Shown here: positions 9,390-12,864 of the stretch, piece by piece
Position numbering within the stretch: position 1 is the stretch's first letter
Layout: every line of letters begins with the position of its first letter
NCBI GenBank assembly: GCA_024196135.1
Contig: JAMQCK010001031.1
Coordinates: 1 to 12,864 of the forward strand
From: Pleurotus ostreatus/Saccharomyces cerevisiae fusant
Taxonomy: Eukaryota > Opisthokonta
Direction of reading: 5' to 3'
Length of the DNA stretch: 12,864 nt
The notes under the pieces: generated by a model
Database searches by the model: none
What the model saw: the letters and a program-made list of their open reading frames with translations, nothing else
Told to the model about the DNA's origin: nothing
Translations under genes and position numbers: made by a program

Positions 9390-9575
9390 TGTAGGAGCGA
9401 ACAAAGTGGGAGGAGCAGGTAAAGGGAACCTCGGTGGTGGTCGCGAATAAAGACTTTCGGTGAACTCTGCGGTGGCGCGCGTCGCGCAGCTCCACGTGTA
9501 TGTATCACGTGCCATGGCAGGGAGGGAGATCACCGGCGACGCCGACGACCTACGCGCGTTTTCCCTCTCACCATC
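9390..9575. promoter_or_regulatory. Shared divergent promoter of DPM3 and the ArfGAP gene
   Basis: Only 186 bp separate the two divergent start codons, so both promoters must overlap. Two perfect CACGTG palindromes lie at 9493-9498 and 9506-9511, 13 bp apart start to start. CACGTG is the classic core for bHLH factors (Cbf1/USF type); which factor acts here cannot be told. No TATA box was noticed on either strand, which fits constitutive expression of both genes. Confidence 0.6.
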
Positions 9576-11126
9576 ATGGCAGAACCCACGAAACAGCAGA
9601 CGGAGCAGGTCTTTAAGATTCTCCGCTCGCAAAAGGCGAACAAGGTGCGCTGCTGCACGCAGGGGAATTTCGGAGGACCTGATGACCGTGTAGGTTTGCT
9701 TCGACTGCAATGCGCGCAATCCGACGTGGTCCAGCGTCACTTTTGGCGTCTACATCTGCCTGGACTGCTCCAGCAACCATCGCAACATGGGCGTACACAT
9801 CTCCTTCGTTAGGTGCGTGATATTCGCAAGCTTGGGCTTCATATCCGCGATCTTACATCCCCTCCACAGGTCCACGAACCTCGACAGCTGGCAGCTCGCC
9901 CAGTTGCGCAACATGAAAGTCGGCGGGAACGCTTCCGCGACCGAGTTCTTCACCAAGAACGGCGGCGCGTCCCTCCTCAGCGACTCGGACACGCGCAAGA
10001 AGTACAGCTCGCCGATTGCGGAGCGCTACAAGGAGGAGCTCGCCCGCCGCGTGCGCGAGGATGCAGCAAAGTGCGCCCTCTCATCCCCCTTTTCACCGAT
10101 AAGCGCTAATGAAAGAACCACAGATTCCCCGACGGGATCCACATCGAGGGTATGGAAACTGCAGGCGCGGCGGCTGCGACACCGGCGGCGAAGGCCGATG
10201 AGGACGATTTCTTCGAGTCTTGGTCAAAGCCAGCCACCCCGAAGTCTTCCGCCCCCTCTACACCCCGTGTGTCTACTCCGCCTGTGACCGGCCGCGCTGC
10301 CTCACCGGCGGTCGCCAGCCAGCCGGCCGCAGCTCGCCCTGTCGCCTCGTCCGCGGCACGTCCTTCCAAGCTCGGTGCTTCCCGCCTCAACTCTGCCTCC
10401 TCCACCTCCACTTCGGGCCCGAAGAAGTCTAAGCTTGGGCTCGGTGCGGCGAAGGCGAAGCCTGTTGACTTTGAGGCCGCGGAGCGCAAGGCACTTGAAG
10501 AGGCGGAGCGCATCAAGCAGCTGGGGTACGACCGCCAGCGCGAGGAGGAAGAGGAGAAGGCACGCAAGGAGGCCGCTGCGAAGAAGGCCGCTGCCGATAT
10601 CACCGCGAACAAGGCCGCCTACACACCCGCTGCAGCGTCCACGCCTGCCGCTGCCAAGGCCTCGCCAGCCTTCCCGCGGCTGGGCTTCGGTGCGATACCT
10701 GGCGCAGGTGCTGCCGCCGCTGTTGCCGCTGTCCCCGCCGCGCGCGCGTCGCCTGTCGCAGACGACGCGCCTACCACTGCCCGCGAGAAGTTCGGCACGC
10801 AGAAGGCGATCTCGTCTGACATGTACTTTGGTCGCGGCGACCACGATCCAACGGCCGTGAACGAGGCACAAACGCGGTTGCAGCAGTTCAAGGGCGCGAC
10901 GAGCATCTCCTCGAGCCAGTACTACGGGAGGGAAGAAGAGGAGGAGCTCGGCATGGGCTCGCGAGGAGTTGTTGAGGGCGATGGCAGCCTGGCAGGATTG
11001 GAGGCGGCGGCGCGGGAGGCCATGACGAGGTTGATGGCGAACCCCGATGTGCAGAATTTGGGCGAGAACATCAGGACGGGGGCACTCAAGCTCTCGGATT
11101 ACCTCGCACAGATGTCGGAGCGATAG
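9576..11126 (+). CDS. GLO3: ArfGAP of the Glo3 / ARFGAP2-3 type
   Basis: This protein stimulates GTP hydrolysis on Arf1 during COPI vesicle traffic between Golgi and ER. The exons are 9576-9644, 9694-9812, 9870-10070 and 10124-11126; introns are 49, 57 and 53 nt, giving 463 residues. The ArfGAP domain fills about 10-130. Its zinc finger is C25-x2-C28-x16-C45-x2-C48, followed by [14 protein letters not shown] with the expected arginine finger (Arg53) and [14 protein letters not shown] long Ala/Pro/Ser-rich region follows, then a charged helix rich in Glu, Lys and Ala (about 245-290). The C-terminal Glo3 motif has two repeats, ISSDMYFGR (about 359) and ISSSQYYGR (about 391), which set it apart from the Gcs1/ARFGAP1 class. 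The start is the first ATG and begins [13 protein letters not shown], typical for the family. Confidence 0.95.
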
Positions 11127-11641
11127 GTTGGGTTTGAGTTGCCTCTTCGCTTGGTACATGGTGGACGTTACCTGTGCCGGGTGCCCATACGTTATCGTGG
11201 ATATGTCGCTCGCTTATTTATTCCCTCATTTTTGGTCTAACTGCGTTGCTCTTGAGTAGAATGTGGATAAGGGGAGTTTCTCTGCTACGCGCATCTGAGG
11301 TCTCATGAAGTTGACAGTTGTGAAGAGGGCATCCGTGGATCCTCAGCCTTCGAGCGGCACAGACCAGGAGATCTGTGACTCACCTGGTGTCACACTGAAC
11401 TTCCCATCACGCTTGTCATCACCGCGGGTCAGCACCGCTCAAGTCTTCCACTTGGTCATTTACCAAGTCCGGACGCCTGAAATAGGTCTTTCCTTGCCCG
11501 ACGGCCTATGGAACTGGGTGGGTGCGACGGTGATCTTGACGGGGGTATATAAGCGTTCTTCGACGACCTCGAGGACGCCCACCACTTTTGATCACCCCGA
11601 CCACTGCTCTGTCTTCCGCTCGTTCGAGAAAGGCGCTTTCA
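11127..11641. other. Intergenic stretch: ArfGAP 3' UTR and MFS promoter
   Basis: The 515 bp between the ArfGAP stop and the MFS start contain the MFS TATA box near 11546. A plus-strand frame opening at 11305 runs through it into the MFS first exon in a different frame; it shows no domain or signal peptide and looks like chance. No other gene is visible. Confidence 0.55.
11546..11553 (+). promoter_or_regulatory. TATA box of the MFS transporter gene
   Basis: TATATAAG lies 88 bp before the start codon at 11642, after a G-run. The placement fits a core promoter with a 5' UTR of roughly 60 nt. A TATA-type promoter would suit a regulated rather than constitutive transporter. Confidence 0.65.
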
Positions 11642-12864
11642 ATGGCGACGAACGGCGCGGCTTCCACAGCGCCAGCTCCAAAGGACATCGAAGCTGGGCT
11701 ACGACCAGAATCGTCCCCAATTGCCGATGGAAAAGAACTTGAAGAGGCCGATCCGACGTACAAAACGGACTTCGGCTTTCTGGTCATTCCTCGACGACTT
11801 CGGCACAATCCTGCGCGGCCATTTGAGTGGACGTTGCTGCTCAATATTTCCTTTGGGTTTGCTAGCACGTTCAGTGAGTCACAACATTCCTGCCCTTTCT
11901 TGGCAATGACACTGACATCGGTCCATCAGCGGTGGCGAATCTTTACTACTGTCAACCTCTTCTGAGTGAGCTTCACTGCGACCACGCCTTGTGTGCTGTA
12001 CTGATAATTGCCGATACCTGAGTCGAGCTGGCTGCAGCTTTTGACGTGTCTTATGGCGAGGTCTCCATGTACGTGCACTTTGTTGGCCGAGGCGTAAATC
12101 TTGCTCATTATAAACTAGTATACCGACCCTGGTGCAAGCAGGGTATGCTTGCCCCAGATCCTATTCCGTATGTTTCAATCTGACGCCCTGCTAGATACGC
12201 TGTCGGCCTTCTACTCATCTCTCCTCTGGGAGATCTCGTCCGCCGCCGCCAGCTCATCATTGCCCTCGTTCTCATCTCCACTTGCTTGACCGTCGGTCTC
12301 GCTGTGACGCCCTCTCTCCGCGTCTTCTCCGCCCTCACCTTCCTCGTCGGCTTCGTCACCGTCACGCCCCAAATCCTGATGCCCCTCGCCGCCGACCTCG
12401 CCCCGCCCGCGCGCCGCGCCTCTGCGCTCGCTCTCGTCCTCGCTGGCCTGCTCCTCGGCGTCCTCGTCGCACGAGTGCTAGCGGGCATCGTCGCGCAGTT
12501 CTCCGGCTGGCGCGTGGTGTACTATGTGGCCATCGGCGTGCAGGCGTTCATCCTTGTGTGGTGCTGGGCAATCATCCCGGACGTACCGAGGAAAAATCGG
12601 GGACTGACTTACTGGCATGTTTTGGTGTCGATGGGGCGGTTTGCGGTGACGGAGCCGGCGCTGATCCAGGCGTGTTTGATCAATATGGCGTCGAGCGCGG
12701 TGTTTGCCAGTTTTTGGGTGACGTTGACGTTCTTGCTGGGTGGGCCGCCGTATAACTATGATACGCGAGTCCTTGCTTCTTCAGATCGTTTTCTTGCGCG
12801 CTGAACTCGCTGCAGATTGGTCATTGGCCTCTTCGGGCTTGTCGGAATGCTTGGCATCGCCGCA
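11642..12864 (+). CDS. Major facilitator superfamily transporter, 3' truncated by the window
   Basis: This is a plasma-membrane-type secondary transporter; the substrate cannot be told. Visible exons are 11642-11873, 11930-11965, 12023-12068, 12119-12142, 12195-12764 and 12816 to the edge, giving 319 residues so far. After a hydrophilic N-terminus the helices follow: about 55-80 leading into TVANLYYCQPLL, AGYAVGLLLIS, then motif A as GDLVRRRQ, helices 3-6, a cytosolic loop (PDVPRKNRGLTYWH), helix 7 and part of helix 8 (TLVIGLFGLVGML). The window therefore holds about two-thirds of a usual 12-helix protein. Exon 4 is only 24 nt, coding IPTLVQA plus split codons. The intron at 12765-12815 starts with GC (GCGAGT) rather than GT; only that junction keeps both the frame and the helix. 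The family resembles fungal MFS proteins close to bacterial drug/H+ antiporters. Confidence 0.92.

Noticed and set aside
8692..9495. A 267-codon open frame on the minus strand
   Set aside because: It overlaps all three DPM3 exons in another frame. DPM3 has clear family motifs and canonical splice sites, while the long frame shows no domain.
9237..9740. 167-codon minus-strand frame running from the ArfGAP start through the shared promoter into DPM3
   Set aside because: Its end part is DPM3 exon 1 read through the intron; upstream of the DPM3 Met it is promoter and antisense of ArfGAP exon 1, with no homology to known DPM3 N-termini.
10302..11159. 285-codon minus-strand frame
   Set aside because: It is antisense to the large last exon of the ArfGAP gene, where high GC keeps several frames open by chance.
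11305..11742. 145-codon plus-strand frame over the MFS promoter
   Set aside because: It overlaps the MFS start in another frame, spans a TATA box, and has no recognisable domain.

Overview
The window looks like nuclear DNA of a filamentous basidiomycete, probably an agaricomycete; this is inferred from gene structure and protein character, not from a database match. The genes are GC-rich and compact, and are cut by many introns of about 45-60 nt with GTRNGT-type donors, short branch motifs (CTNAN/CTGAC-like) and YAG acceptors. Exon chains were rebuilt by eye; every junction used keeps the reading frame, and for five of the six main genes the spliced protein reads as a known family.

Layout, left to right. 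(1) 1-240: a 33-bp direct repeat in two copies, one able to form a hairpin, with an intron-like spacer. (2) 240-1619, minus: a five-exon gene for a 393-residue protein with two hydrophobic segments, a ubiquitin-like stretch ending LGGSG, a basic linker and a C-x2-C-x14-H-x5-H finger. I do not recognise it as a named gene; it is the least ordinary item here and may be linked to a mobile element. (3) 2394-5256, minus: a complete 12-exon GH37 trehalase with signal peptide and GPI-type tail. (4) 5257-6025: the trehalase promoter (TATA box) and hints of a small secreted-protein gene. (5) 6026-8269, minus: an eight-exon RBM25-type splicing factor (RRM, acidic/basic middle, PWI domain). (6) 8910-9389, minus: DPM3, the small membrane subunit of dolichol-phosphate mannose synthase. 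(7) 9390-9575: a 186-bp shared promoter with two CACGTG boxes. (8) 9576-11126, plus: a Glo3/ARFGAP2-3-type ArfGAP. (9) 11642 to the right edge, plus: an MFS transporter cut by the window end, with a 24-nt exon and a probable GC-AG intron.

There is no operon-like logic. Most genes are housekeeping: trehalose use, splicing, ER mannosylation, COPI traffic and transport. The divergent DPM3/ArfGAP pair is the only arrangement suggesting co-regulation, and both products act in the early secretory pathway. No rRNA, tRNA, CRISPR array or intact transposon was seen.
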